Shown here in pieces: positions 53,746-63,869 of a stretch of DNA of 64,000 nt. The position numbers were made by a program, and so were the translations under genes. Each line of letters begins with the position of its first letter. The first letter of the stretch is position 1. Below the pieces are notes generated by a model, which saw only the letters and a program-made list of their open reading frames with translations, was not told where the DNA came from and ran no database searches. Origin of the DNA: Citrobacter freundii (lineage in GTDB: Bacteria; Bacteroidota; Bacteroidia; Chitinophagales; Chitinophagaceae); the NCBI GenBank assembly GCA_003243445.1, contig QFQQ01000035.1, forward strand, positions 10,744 to 74,743. The letters run 5' to 3'.

Positions 53746-53968
53746 TAATTAACCCAACTTGCTAGTTATAGCATCAAAGCAGTTCGATGAACGATGACCG
53801 ATGGTCGATGGTCGACTTAACGCCATAGAAGTACATAACCCGGTAATAGAGCGATGACATGACCGATAAGATGAAGGACCTTCAGCCAAAAGGGAGGAAA
53901 CCGGCCATCAGCCATCGGTAATCGGCCATCGAACTGCTTGGAGTATCATTAGCAAGTTGGGTTAATTA
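53746..53968. repeat. Long palindrome with TAATTAACCC ends
   Basis: TAATTAACCCAACTTGCTA (53746-53764) pairs perfectly with TAGCAAGTTGGGTTAATTA (53950-53968). Next, AAGCAGTTCGATG (53777-53789) pairs with CATCGAACTGCTT (53927-53939). The middle has ATGGTCGATGGTCG and CATCGGTAATCGG words. The ends differ from the other families. Confidence 0.9.
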
Positions 53969-54000
53969 GTAAAAACGACCATGTCAACAGAGGTTTCAGG

Positions 54001-54070
54001 AGTATTCTGTCCACGTGCGCTAGTAGGGTTTCCGCCTTCGCTACAGCGGACACAGACCGCAGAATACGGG
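54001..54070. repeat. Small imperfect palindrome
   Basis: GTATTCTG ... CAGAATAC with GTCC/GGAC and CGCTAGTAGG/CGCTACAGCG inner words over about 65 bp. Its meaning is unclear. Confidence 0.5.
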
Positions 54071-54218
54071 CGACACACCCATTGACTTTCTTAAGCTGAC
54101 TGCTCGCATCCAACCTTCGAAACTTATTTCTTCACTTCAACTCCCCTTCCGGCCAATCCATCCAGCTCCATTCCTCCCAACCCGCATTTCCTCCTACCTT
54201 CTGCCAAGAAAATTTTGT

Positions 54219-55232
54219 ATGAAGTCACTCCCACTCCTCCTGACCTTCCATCTACTCCTGACACTTCCCTCCTTCGCACAGCCGGCCTCATCTCTCCGTC
54301 CGATCCTCGACTCCTCTCTCGCCAAAATGGAGCAATACAGCCTGCATCGCCAACAGATCAATTGGAAAGAGTTCCGCGATCGTGCTTATCGCCTCACGGA
54401 GGGTCTCGATAATCCCGATTCGCTCTATCAAAAATTTACAACATTGTTTGAATGGCTGGATGATGATCATGGCGGCTTGCAAACTGCAGCTGTCTATATC
54501 TCCTGGCAGAAACGTAACAACAGGGAAAATGGCCGCTACGCATTCTTTGATTCGGTAGCCGGTAAGGTTGCGCCGTTGAAGGCCGCGCGATGGGAAGACC
54601 TTGCCTATCTCCGTGTGCCGGGCGGCACGACAAAATCGGTCCCGAAGGTGATCAAACTTATTACCGATTCACTTTGCACCATCACTCCCTCAACCGCGAC
54701 AGGGTGGGTCCTTGACCTTCGCCTGAACCGTGGCGGCAATGTGTGGTTCAATCTCGCCTCACTCGCCACCCTGATTGGTGATGGACCCGCAGGTGGTATC
54801 CGGTTCCTCGATGACCGGCCGGAACAAACTATCCGGATCGAACAGGGACGTGCTTTCGGAAATGGTCAATGGTATGGCGCAGACAGTGCCATCTGTCCGT
54901 TGTTCAGCTCCCGCACGCCCGTTGTAGTACTAACCGGCCCACTCACAGCCAGCTCTGCAGAAACATTGCTGCTTGCCTTCAAAGGACGGCCGCACACACT
55001 GATCATCGGCGAACCCACTGGTGGCTTTACTACCAACAATAATAGCTTCCCATTAACAGACAAACTAACACTGGTGCTTGCCACTGGCTACATGACGGAT
55101 CGCCAGGGAAAGGTTTACGCAAGCTCCATTGCTCCGGATATCATGATCACCGGTGGCGACAACTTTGCGGATCTTCAGCAAGATGCGAAAGTCGCCGCTG
55201 CTATTGAATGGTTGAAAAAACAAATGGATTGA
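54219..55232 (+). CDS. S41 family peptidase, short form
   Basis: 337 residues. Signal (LLLTFHLLLTLPSFAQ). LDLRLNRGGNVWFN and GPLTASSAETLLLAFKG with the catalytic Ser at about 246 are C-terminal processing peptidase motifs; GEPTGGFTTNN follows. No PDZ domain is apparent, unlike CtpA. Exported; probably cleaves polypeptide tails in the periplasm. Confidence 0.85.
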   Translation: MKSLPLLLTFHLLLTLPSFAQPASSLRPILDSSLAKMEQYSLHRQQINWKEFRDRAYRLTEGLDNPDSLYQKFTTLFEWLDDDHGGLQTAAVYISWQKRNNRENGRYAFFDSVAGKVAPLKAARWEDLAYLRVPGGTTKSVPKVIKLITDSLCTITPSTATGWVLDLRLNRGGNVWFNLASLATLIGDGPAGGIRFLDDRPEQTIRIEQGRAFGNGQWYGADSAICPLFSSRTPVVVLTGPLTASSAETLLLAFKGRPHTLIIGEPTGGFTTNNNSFPLTDKLTLVLATGYMTDRQGKVYASSIAPDIMITGGDNFADLQQDAKVAAAIEWLKKQMD

Positions 55233-55574
55233 ACATAGCATGACAACAGCACGGAAATCTTAGGACAGTCAGATGCATTTAACCCGATTACGTTATCAAA
55301 TGGTGAAACAAAGCGGTCAACGCAGGTTCATTCACTGAACGGCGTAATCTTCGTTTCTCCAACAACTCCTGATGTCTTCATCATTGAGATATTTATTCCT
55401 GTGACGCCAGAGGACTGAAGTTTCTTATGTAAACGAAGGGCAGAAAGAGTATTTAGCCGGAGTAAAGGTGCCGCAACAACAAATGGCAATTTGACTAATT
55501 ATTTTTGTGAGGCCATACATCGACTGAACCATGCAGCCCATCGTACACCTGTTTAAAGACCAGTATTACTACTC
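55233..55574. other. Intergenic stretch between convergent S41 genes, nothing recognised
   Basis: 342 bp. No clear hairpin or gene was found. Confidence 0.4.
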
Positions 55575-57032
55575 TCATTTCTTCTCTGAAAGCGTTAACG
55601 CCGCCGCCAAAACCTTATCAACCCCCTCCACCAGATCCACTACACGTAAAGTAACAAAATGATCCGGCATCGTCCCCCGCCCCCTTTCCTTCACCTTCAC
55701 CGCATTCCAATACTCATACAAATGTATCCCCACCCGCAGCTTCGAATTCGGTAATAACAATTCCGCATTCATCCCCGATGTATTCCCTTCAAATCCACCG
55801 CCCGTTTCTTCCCCGATAAAAACCGCTTTTGTTAACTGCCGCAACAATGCGGCTACATCCGCCGCAGTCGAGAATGTACCGCCATCCGTCAGCACAAATG
55901 TCTTCCCGTTAAAGCGATACTCACCGGGTTGTTGTTCACCCACTCCAGGATGCAATGCAGCAGTAACAAGAAAACCACCGGCCGGGTCGGCTGTGGTTCC
56001 CTCCCGCAGTTCCTGTAATGTTTTTGCCGTGAAAGTCGTGAAGGAAGGATGGATCGACCGGAGATGGATGCGATCGAAATAGCGGAATGGTTTCGTTACA
56101 AATTTTGCTACCAGGAAAGCACCATACATATCCGTGCCGCCGCCATTATCGCGCAGATCAAGGATCAGGCTATTGGCTTGTTTGTCGTGTATCGCTTTAA
56201 ATACACTATCTATCTGCTTATAAAAATCATCGCCCTGGAAACCGCGGACCCGCAGATAGGCGATACCCGGTTGCGGAAACTGTAAAGAAATATTCTCAGC
56301 CGGCCCGGATAGAGAACCAGCAGCTGCCATTATCTTTGAATTCACCGGATTGATCTTCCCGTTTTCTTCCATTTCAGTCCGCAGCACACCGGTGATCAAT
56401 GTGTCTCTCTGTTTGCCTTTCAGATCCTTTACCCTGATCCTGAACCGATCTGCGGAATCGATCAGCAACCAATAATAGGCAGCAAAGGAGTCTTCCAACC
56501 GTTTGCGTTTGCCTGTTGTTATATACCCATCGCCCGGAAGTTTGGCATACATGCTTTTGATCAGATCAGCGGGCTTTTTCCCATTAATGCCGAGGATCTC
56601 ATAACCCGGTTGAATGCTGTTATCATTTTTCGTTTGATTATAACGTACGATCAGGTGGTTGTTTTCAATCAGAAAAGAGAAGGGCAGCAGTTTGGCCTTG
56701 CCGAATTGCGACATGGTCTCTTCATCCATGCTCAGCCGAATATGCCCATCACGTGTATCGGATAATATCTCCATCAGCAATTGCTTGAACTCGCGGTGGC
56801 TCGTCATAGAAGCGATGCGCTTGCGTTGTTTGTCAAACCTCGCATCAGTTGTTTGCTTGTCGGCAAAACGATAGAGACCGCCATGCGCCTCTTCCAGTGA
56901 TTGTCGCAGCAGGTCAAAATCTTTTTCCATTCCGGCCACAGTTAAGCCTTCAGATTGCTGGGCAATCAACGACGAAGTCGTGATCAAAAAAATAAGGAAT
57001 AAAGCTGTTCTCATACGTATATGACGCCGCAA
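55575..57032 (-). CDS. S41 family peptidase
   Basis: 485 residues. Signal (ALFLIFLITTSSLIAQQ). N-terminal helical domain (MEKDFDLLRQSLEEAHGGLYRF), PDZ-like middle (IQPGYEILGINGKKPADLIKSM), core motifs LILDLRDNGGGTDMYG and LTDGGTFSTAADVAALL (catalytic Ser) and GEETGGGFEGNTSG. Exported. Convergent with the shorter S41 gene at 54219; the two are only distantly alike. Confidence 0.88.
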   Translation of the reverse strand: MRRHIRMRTALFLIFLITTSSLIAQQSEGLTVAGMEKDFDLLRQSLEEAHGGLYRFADKQTTDARFDKQRKRIASMTSHREFKQLLMEILSDTRDGHIRLSMDEETMSQFGKAKLLPFSFLIENNHLIVRYNQTKNDNSIQPGYEILGINGKKPADLIKSMYAKLPGDGYITTGKRKRLEDSFAAYYWLLIDSADRFRIRVKDLKGKQRDTLITGVLRTEMEENGKINPVNSKIMAAAGSLSGPAENISLQFPQPGIAYLRVRGFQGDDFYKQIDSVFKAIHDKQANSLILDLRDNGGGTDMYGAFLVAKFVTKPFRYFDRIHLRSIHPSFTTFTAKTLQELREGTTADPAGGFLVTAALHPGVGEQQPGEYRFNGKTFVLTDGGTFSTAADVAALLRQLTKAVFIGEETGGGFEGNTSGMNAELLLPNSKLRVGIHLYEYWNAVKVKERGRGTMPDHFVTLRVVDLVEGVDKVLAAALTLSEKK

Positions 57033-57179
57033 CTTACGAATTGTTGCAGGAGCGGTAATCTCTCGCAGCTGATAAAAGCTTCCCGAAAATGTAATTGTCT
57101 TCCTTGTTAAGATCTGCGGCGGGAAGCGGGATCAACCGGTGGCAACGAATATGGACGAGCCTGGCTTATGGCAATTTCT

Positions 57180-59039
57180 TCAACCCACCAGCGGCAACTC
57201 GATCTTCAATTCAAATCCTTCACCTGGCGCAGTCATAATATCCGCAGTACCATTGAACAGTCCCGCCCGGTGCCGGATATTCCGTAAGCCGATACCGCCA
57301 GCCTTATTTGCCGGCTCCATCCCTTTCCCGTTATCACCAATGCACATCCGGAACAATCCTTCTTCCGTAGTCAATGCTATATTGACGATCGTTGCTTCGG
57401 CGTGCTTCAAAATATTCGTGCATTGCTCCTGCGCGATCCGGTAAATATTGAACTTCCTGTCACTGTCAAGCAACTTTTCATTCAACGCAGTCGTATCAAC
57501 CAACACAGCCACTCCTACAGCTCGCAGCATCTGTTCAAAAAGCAGCTGCAACTGCTCCGTCATACTGCGGGTATCAAGATCTGGTGCAACGAACTCATGC
57601 GCGATCTTCCTGTTCTCGTGGATCGCCTGCTGCAGATTGCCGATCGCCCGCGTCAGCACGTCCCTGATCCGGTCTGTATGGTTTTTCGCATGGGATAATA
57701 ACAGGTTGGTGCCAACAAGGATCTGGTTGACGTTGTCATGCAGTTCTATGCCGATGGCTGTCCGCTCTTTTTCCTGCGCTTTCAGCATCGCCCGGCCGAT
57801 CCGTTGCTGTTCTTTGAGGTTACTTTCCAGTCTTTCCTGCTCCAGGCGTTTTATTTCCGATATATCAATATGCATCACTACCGCGCCCCGGTAAAGCTGA
57901 CCGGAGAGCGGCGTTACGATCATACGGTACCATCGTGTTTCCGTCAGCGAGTTACAGTTGTATTCTGTTACAAACTCGTCCCGGATCCGGGCCAGCACTT
58001 CGGAGATTCCGGCGGCAATGAGATCACCTTCGCTAGAGAGATCATTGATCCCGGCCTTTTCGCTCACGGAGAGATAATTGGCACCGATACCATACTCCGC
58101 GCCGCGGAAGCTATTCTGTTCAGCAAACCGTTTCCAGGACTCATTGACATCGATGATCGTTCCTTGTTCATCCAGCAACGCGATGTTCGCAGGCAGTGTG
58201 TTTAAAATCGCCGATAACCGTGCCGCCAGCGTCCGGTTCTCTTCCGCGCTTTTCTTCAGCAGCAGTTCGGCTCGTTTGCTGACAGTGATATCACGGGCCG
58301 TAATGCAAATACCCGTGACCCTGTTATCCTTGATCACCGGGCTGAATGCAAAATGCATCCACGCATCATCACCCATCAGACCGGGAACAGGCCGGTCATA
58401 TTCAACGAACTCTCCTTCCTTCACACGTAACAGCACTGATTCAAAAAAGTCACGGCGGGAATCCTCCGTCAGCTCAAGAATGGACTGCCCCATCGTCATC
58501 TCCTGCTGGATATACAGCATCAGGAGCTGGCTCGCGCGACCATTAAAGGTTTTGATTCGAAAACCCCGGTCCAGCAACACAAATCCCTCCGATGTATTGT
58601 CGAAGATCGTTTGAAGGTTCTGCTGGCTTTGGTGAAGTAAAAAGAAAAACTCATCCTTTTCACGTTGAGCTTTGCGTTTCAGGATCGCCGCTTCAATCGC
58701 TGCCGGCAGCCGCGCCATCCTGTCTTTCAGCAAATAATCATCCGCACCGCTTTTGATCATCTCCGCAGCAAATTCTTCAGACACGGTCCCTGTTACAAGA
58801 ATGAACGGAATATGCGGAGCATGCTCCTTCACCAGTTGCAGCGCTTCGGCCGCACTGAACCGCGGCAGTGAATTATCCGACAACAAAATATCCGGTTTAA
58901 ACTCCGCGATGTTCTTGATGAGTTGTGAACCATTCGCTACAACCACTGCTTCCACCTGCCCAAATGCTTTTTTCAGTAAACGCTGGATCAGTTCCGCATC
59001 CGCCGGATTATCTTCGATGATAAGTGTTTTTAATTTCAT
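57180..59039 (-). CDS. Receiver-PAS-PAS histidine kinase (HisKA_3 type)
   Basis: 619 residues. N-terminal receiver (1-120, Asp55 in DILLSDNSLP), PAS at ~145-265 and ~280-395, then HisKA_3 with KERTAIGIELHDNVNQILVG (His434) and ATPase with FRMCIGDNGKGMEP and GGIGLRNIRHRAGLFNG. Cytoplasmic (no membrane helix). Likely a phosphorelay partner of the receiver and kinase encoded just upstream. Confidence 0.9.
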   Translation of the reverse strand: MKLKTLIIEDNPADAELIQRLLKKAFGQVEAVVVANGSQLIKNIAEFKPDILLSDNSLPRFSAAEALQLVKEHAPHIPFILVTGTVSEEFAAEMIKSGADDYLLKDRMARLPAAIEAAILKRKAQREKDEFFFLLHQSQQNLQTIFDNTSEGFVLLDRGFRIKTFNGRASQLLMLYIQQEMTMGQSILELTEDSRRDFFESVLLRVKEGEFVEYDRPVPGLMGDDAWMHFAFSPVIKDNRVTGICITARDITVSKRAELLLKKSAEENRTLAARLSAILNTLPANIALLDEQGTIIDVNESWKRFAEQNSFRGAEYGIGANYLSVSEKAGINDLSSEGDLIAAGISEVLARIRDEFVTEYNCNSLTETRWYRMIVTPLSGQLYRGAVVMHIDISEIKRLEQERLESNLKEQQRIGRAMLKAQEKERTAIGIELHDNVNQILVGTNLLLSHAKNHTDRIRDVLTRAIGNLQQAIHENRKIAHEFVAPDLDTRSMTEQLQLLFEQMLRAVGVAVLVDTTALNEKLLDSDRKFNIYRIAQEQCTNILKHAEATIVNIALTTEEGLFRMCIGDNGKGMEPANKAGGIGLRNIRHRAGLFNGTADIMTAPGEGFELKIELPLVG

Positions 59040-59048
59040 AGGAAAATG

Positions 59049-59489
59049 TTAGGGAGCCTGATTCAATAAGAGCCAGTACATACCGATATGATGGATGGCC
59101 TGCGCGAATCTTTCAAAATTGACAGGTTTAACAATATAGCTGTTAGCACCCAGCTGATAGCAGCGCTGTATATCCGGGTCTTCTTTGGAAGAAGTAAGGA
59201 TCACCACCGGCATCTTACTTGTCCGCTCATCAGCCTTGATCTGCTGCAGCACTTCAATGCCGTTCACTTTCGGCATTTGTATATCCAGCAGCACGAGCTT
59301 GGGCGCAAAAGAAATATTCCTGGATTCCGCATAGCGCCCGGTTCCAAAGATGAACTCAAGTGCTTCTTCTCCATTCTTCACATGAATGAGATTGTTAGCG
59401 AGGTGATGCTTTTTCAATTCACGGATGGTCAGCTCCGCATCCGTCATGTTATCTTCCACCAGTAATACTTCTACCGAGTTATAGTTCAT
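59049..59489 (-). CDS. Single-domain response regulator (Rcp1-like)
   Basis: 146 residues, a receiver only: VEDNMTDAELTIREL, Asp69 in LVLLDIQMPKVNG, Thr/Ser in VVILTSS and Lys in YIVKPV. The 10-bp gap to the kinase at 59039 shows co-transcription. It probably carries phosphate between the two kinases of this cluster. Confidence 0.92.
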   Translation of the reverse strand: MNYNSVEVLLVEDNMTDAELTIRELKKHHLANNLIHVKNGEEALEFIFGTGRYAESRNISFAPKLVLLDIQMPKVNGIEVLQQIKADERTSKMPVVILTSSKEDPDIQRCYQLGANSYIVKPVNFERFAQAIHHIGMYWLLLNQAP

Positions 59490-59583
59490 GTCAGTTGTTT
59501 TATATGTTATGCCGGTTCCTCCAGCTGATTACTTTACGCCTGCTCACCATCCGGGTACTTTCTTTTCGGCCATCGAGCATCTT

Positions 59584-62010
59584 CTATCCCGGTAATGAGA
59601 AACTAAAACAAGCACCTTCTCCCGGTTTTCCTTCGCCACGGATCGTACCTCCATGTTTTGTAATGATCCGCTCAACGAGTGCCAGTCCCACACCGGTACC
59701 ATCGAACTCATCGGCATCATGCAAGCGCTGAAACACACGGAACAGTTTGTGTTTATACTTTTCATCAAAGCCAACACCATTATCTCTGACAAAGAACTCC
59801 CATCGGTCAGCCTGCTTCACGGCTCCGATCCTGATACACGGGTGTTCAACGGTGCTGCTGTATTTGATCGCGTTGGACAAAAGATTGCTCCATACCTGCC
59901 GCAATGAATTCAGATCTGCATACACTCTGGGTAATGCTTCCACTTCCCAGTGCACTGCCTGCCGGATATCCTGTTTGCCGCATTCCTGCATCACTTCTTT
60001 TACCAGTTCATTTGTATTTAGCAATGCTTTCTGCAATGCCTGCTTACCGGTGCGCGAGAAGGCGAGCAGGTCATCGATCAGTTGTCCCATCTTATCAGCG
60101 CTTTGCTGCACGATGCCAATGATCCGGTCTGCTTCTTCATCCAGCTTGCCGCCATATTCCTCTTTGAGTACCGCTGCAAAGCCGATGATGCCGCGTAGTG
60201 GCGCACGCAGGTCATGCGATACCGAATAGGAGAACGATTCAAGTTCTTCATGGCTTTTGCGCAGCTCTTCAGTGCGCAACGCAATCTTCCGTTCAAGGTT
60301 TTTATTCAACTCAATGATATCCCGCTGCGCCTGTTTTAGTTTAGAGATGTCGATCGCCACCGTCATGATCGCATAGATTTCACCGTCCGCATCTTTAAGC
60401 GGGATGTATCTTGAAACAATATCAAACCCGTTGATGGATACTTCCCTCGTCATCACCCGGCCTTCCAGCACAGCATTCAGATGCGGTGACAGTTCACGGA
60501 ATAATTCTTCGGGCAATACATCACCGGCCCGCTTTCCCATCAGTCCCTCCCTTGTATAACCCAGCTTTTCGAGCATATCTCCTTCGATCAGTGTGTACCG
60601 GAAATCAGGATCGAGGAGACAGATCACGGAACCTGGTATACTGGAAGCAATGGTCTTATAGGTCCGTTCACTGAGCAGCAAACGTTCTTCGGCTTCCTTG
60701 CGCTGCGTAATATCGGCGCGGATGGCAATGTATTGATAGGGTTTGCCCTGCTCATTCAGGAAAGGGACGATCGTCGTATCCACCCAGTAGATCGTGCCAT
60801 CCTTTGCCTTGTTCCGCACTTCGCCTTTCCAGATCTTTCCATTTGCGATCGTAACCCACAGGTCGCGGATGAATTCCTTCGAATGATAACCGGAATTGAT
60901 CAGGCGGTGATCCTTCCCGATCAGTTCTTCCCGGGTGTATTTGGAGATCCGGCAGAAATTTTCATTGGCATGGGTAATGATCCCTTTCTGATCGGTGATC
61001 GCCACGATGCTGGACTCATCCAGCGCAAAGCGATAATCTTTGATCTCCTTCAGTGTTCTGCTGATGATATCGGCTGCTTTTCTTTTTTCGGTGATATCCT
61101 GGTAGTAGATGGTCAGTCCATCGGATGAAGGATAAACCCGCACAGCGAACCAGCTCTGCAATGGATCAAAGAAAGCTTCTACTTCACGGATCTCATCAGA
61201 GCGGAGCGCTTCCTGTAATGGTTGGGCAAAAGAGCTTTCTGCAAGACCGGGATGAACGTCCCAGATGCGTTGCCCGATGATGGAAGATCTGTCCCCGGCG
61301 TGTTGGGCCATTGCGGCTTCATTCAAAAAGGTGTAGCGCCAGTCTTTATCAAGAGAGATCACACCATCGCTGATCGTATTCAGCACTGTGGCAAATTCTT
61401 CTTCTTTGTTTTTTCTCTTGGAATGCTGCGAGAGAGAAACGGTTGTGGTGAAGATCAGCAGCAGGCAGGAGATGATCACAAATGCCACGATCAATACCTG
61501 CACATTTCTCATCTCATGGTCTACCTGCTGCTGCCGGTATCCGATCAGGAAACTTGTACGTGAAAGTGCCTTGTCGGTGAGCGAGTTGATCTTCCATAAC
61601 GCGTCGAGATGAGCCCATCCCGTCCGATGAAGAATCGAATCCGGTACATTGCTCTTCAGCAACCATCCTACTTCCTGCGTGAGCAGTGAACGCAGCGTCG
61701 CCAGCGTGCGGAGGTTTTGGGTGTCTTTCGAGGTCTCTTGCAATTGTCCGAGCTCGCGAAAGATCTCGATGCTGTCGGTTACAAAAAGTTGAGAATAGGG
61801 ATATGCTTCCGGTTGCCGGTTCATATCCGGGTGTGTGACCGCAGCATTGTGTACGAGTTGATCCAATCGCTGTAATCTTTTAAAAACCGCCTGGTGGCGC
61901 ATGGCTAAAGCAGTATGCGTATTCAGCGCCTTGTTGGCGGAGTAATAAAACAGCAGGATCAATAACAGCAGCAGCGTGGCGCCGGCACTGATAGCAAGAT
62001 TTCTATGCAT
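59584..62010 (-). CDS. CHASE3-multi-PAS sensor histidine kinase
   Basis: 808 residues. Two membrane helices (LAISAGATLLLLLILLFYYS; VQVLIVAFVIISCLLLIFTT) enclose a ~150-residue CHASE3-like sensor. Four PAS/PAC domains follow (for example FLNEAAMAQH, ITHANENFCRISKYTREELIG, FRYTLIEGDMLEKLGYT). HisKA with SYSVSHDLRAPLRGI (His599) and ATPase with NAIKYSS, VRDNGVGFDEKY and GTGVGLALVERII complete it. It is the first gene of the three-gene cluster. Confidence 0.93.
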   Translation of the reverse strand: MHRNLAISAGATLLLLLILLFYYSANKALNTHTALAMRHQAVFKRLQRLDQLVHNAAVTHPDMNRQPEAYPYSQLFVTDSIEIFRELGQLQETSKDTQNLRTLATLRSLLTQEVGWLLKSNVPDSILHRTGWAHLDALWKINSLTDKALSRTSFLIGYRQQQVDHEMRNVQVLIVAFVIISCLLLIFTTTVSLSQHSKRKNKEEEFATVLNTISDGVISLDKDWRYTFLNEAAMAQHAGDRSSIIGQRIWDVHPGLAESSFAQPLQEALRSDEIREVEAFFDPLQSWFAVRVYPSSDGLTIYYQDITEKRKAADIISRTLKEIKDYRFALDESSIVAITDQKGIITHANENFCRISKYTREELIGKDHRLINSGYHSKEFIRDLWVTIANGKIWKGEVRNKAKDGTIYWVDTTIVPFLNEQGKPYQYIAIRADITQRKEAEERLLLSERTYKTIASSIPGSVICLLDPDFRYTLIEGDMLEKLGYTREGLMGKRAGDVLPEELFRELSPHLNAVLEGRVMTREVSINGFDIVSRYIPLKDADGEIYAIMTVAIDISKLKQAQRDIIELNKNLERKIALRTEELRKSHEELESFSYSVSHDLRAPLRGIIGFAAVLKEEYGGKLDEEADRIIGIVQQSADKMGQLIDDLLAFSRTGKQALQKALLNTNELVKEVMQECGKQDIRQAVHWEVEALPRVYADLNSLRQVWSNLLSNAIKYSSTVEHPCIRIGAVKQADRWEFFVRDNGVGFDEKYKHKLFRVFQRLHDADEFDGTGVGLALVERIITKHGGTIRGEGKPGEGACFSFSLPG

Positions 62011-62547
62011 GGATAAGGTGTATCGACGGTGGCGCCTGCCATGCTATTTCTTCGCAACAGATCTTCGAGGCAGGTAGTGGTTACAACTTCGCTGCCTGGT
62101 TCGGGATCAGTCGAAGAAGTATGGGGAAGACTGTTTGAATCCATTTGAATTTCGTCAGACCGACCCCATTCAACCAAAACAAGAGTAAATGCCTGATAAA
62201 TGCAAACCCCAATCCGGTCAATCTTCAGCGTTTGCACTTAATGGAGTTGTTGCAAATTATCTGGAACAAGGTTGCTCCCAAAAAGATTGTCATTCCGGCA
62301 CCGCCTCCGCCAGGCTTCAGCCGCCAGGACCGGCAATGTCATTAAGCTAAGAAGCGAAAAGGTTGTCCTTCTTTATATGTGAATTACCGCCAGTAATTGC
62401 TTTTGCTTAAAAGTTGAAGCGCAGATCTCTCAGCGTTTCCGCGATAAGCAGCTGATGCGCTTCGGCCGCACGCCATAGATAAATGAAAATAGCCGGCAAG
62501 TAACGCAGCCGGCATAATGAAGTTGAAAATCTAAAAAGATATCTGTG
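62011..62547. other. Intergenic region with repeat remnants
   Basis: 537 bp without a supported gene. TTGTCATTCCGGCACCGCCT (about 62287) matches the left part of the element at 41411, and CAATGTCATTAAGCTAAG (62334-62351) matches the family end in 15 of 18 positions, so this is a solitary decayed end. The kinase promoter should lie at 62011-62150. Confidence 0.55.
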
Positions 62548-63714
62548 CTACCCGATCAACTTAAACGCATCCGCCACTATCTGCTCCGTCCCCGGATGAT
62601 TTCTTGTTACCTTATACATCTCCACCGTAACGCCCAACTCCTTCGCCTTTCTGAAATACTCTTTTGCCTTATTGATATCCTTCTCTTTCCGTATCAAGCC
62701 CAACGTAAAGGTCGCACTCGCCTGCAGCCGCTGCCTGTCGGGCCAGTCCTTCATCATCTTCTCACAGAATTGCTCCAGCTCCGTCATCTTTCCATATTGC
62801 TTGTAAATTTCATACGCATCTACATAAGCATGCAAGCTCTCCCGGCCCTGACCACCGATGAAAGCATTCAATGCATCTGCGGAACGCGCATCTCCGTTCT
62901 TCACATAAAAACGAAGAATGTCCTTTTGCACAAGGAATACGGTACGATGCAGCGTATCCGCCTGTTGATACCGGAATAAAGCATTCGCATTATCATTCTG
63001 CAGCTCATACGCTTCACCCATGATCCGTGCGGCCCTCGATCTGTCCCCACGTGAAGTGGTCATATCGAATACTTTTTTCGCCGTCTCTATCGCTTTCGCT
63101 GGTTGTTTCGACTGAACATACGCATTCGCCAGTTCTATCTGTCCCTCTAAAAATTGCGGGTTCAAATAAACGGCCTCCGCTAATTGCTTCGCCCCTTCAG
63201 CCGGCTGACCCAGATAGGTATTGGCGTATCCAACCACAAAATAATACCCCTGGTCATAACAATTCGCTGGGGTCATCTTTACAACATAATCGCGCACGGC
63301 GCTAATATTTGCAAGCGGCAGGCTTTCCCTTTCCTGCGTAAACACCCAGCCGTAAAATCTTGCGAGGGAGAAAAACACGGCGCAATCTTTTGGATAATTC
63401 TGCACGGCATAACCCAGCGCCGACTCCATCGGAAACTCAACCATTGTGTTAGGGCCTTCTCCTTTCGCCGTCATATCGCGCAGCCCCCATTGATTATACG
63501 AAGGATTATGCCAACCGCTATAGGTAGTAAATAAACTGACCACCATCGACAATACCTCGGGAACACTACCGTCGATCCGCATTAACGTGTTAAAGGCGGA
63601 TAAGTAATTTTTACTTTTGATAAACGCTGATGCGGAATCAAGTCTGGCTTTATCGGTTTGCGAATAGGCGCTGATCGAAAAAAATAGCAGGGAAAAGATG
63701 ATAAGTTTTCTCAT
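62548..63714 (-). CDS. Exported TPR protein
   Basis: 388 residues from ATG 63714 (MRKLIIFSLLFFSISAYSQ signal). Repeated TPR-like helix pairs: GAKQLAEAVYLNPQFLEGQIELANAYV, AKAIETAKKVFDMTTSRGDRSRAARIMGEAY and ANALFRYQQADTLHRT. TPR proteins hold complexes together; no partner is apparent here. Confidence 0.82.
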   Translation of the reverse strand: MRKLIIFSLLFFSISAYSQTDKARLDSASAFIKSKNYLSAFNTLMRIDGSVPEVLSMVVSLFTTYSGWHNPSYNQWGLRDMTAKGEGPNTMVEFPMESALGYAVQNYPKDCAVFFSLARFYGWVFTQERESLPLANISAVRDYVVKMTPANCYDQGYYFVVGYANTYLGQPAEGAKQLAEAVYLNPQFLEGQIELANAYVQSKQPAKAIETAKKVFDMTTSRGDRSRAARIMGEAYELQNDNANALFRYQQADTLHRTVFLVQKDILRFYVKNGDARSADALNAFIGGQGRESLHAYVDAYEIYKQYGKMTELEQFCEKMMKDWPDRQRLQASATFTLGLIRKEKDINKAKEYFRKAKELGVTVEMYKVTRNHPGTEQIVADAFKLIG

Positions 63715-63869
63715 GGCAGGAGTTGTGAACACCAAAATAGTACAGATATGTAATAAATACAAGAACCATGGTGGATGTAAACTATAGAAATCTGCAACCT
63801 AACTCAAGGGGTTAAGAGATACTTTTAATTTCTCCCTTTAGTGGCTAATCGTTACCCAAATCTATGAAT

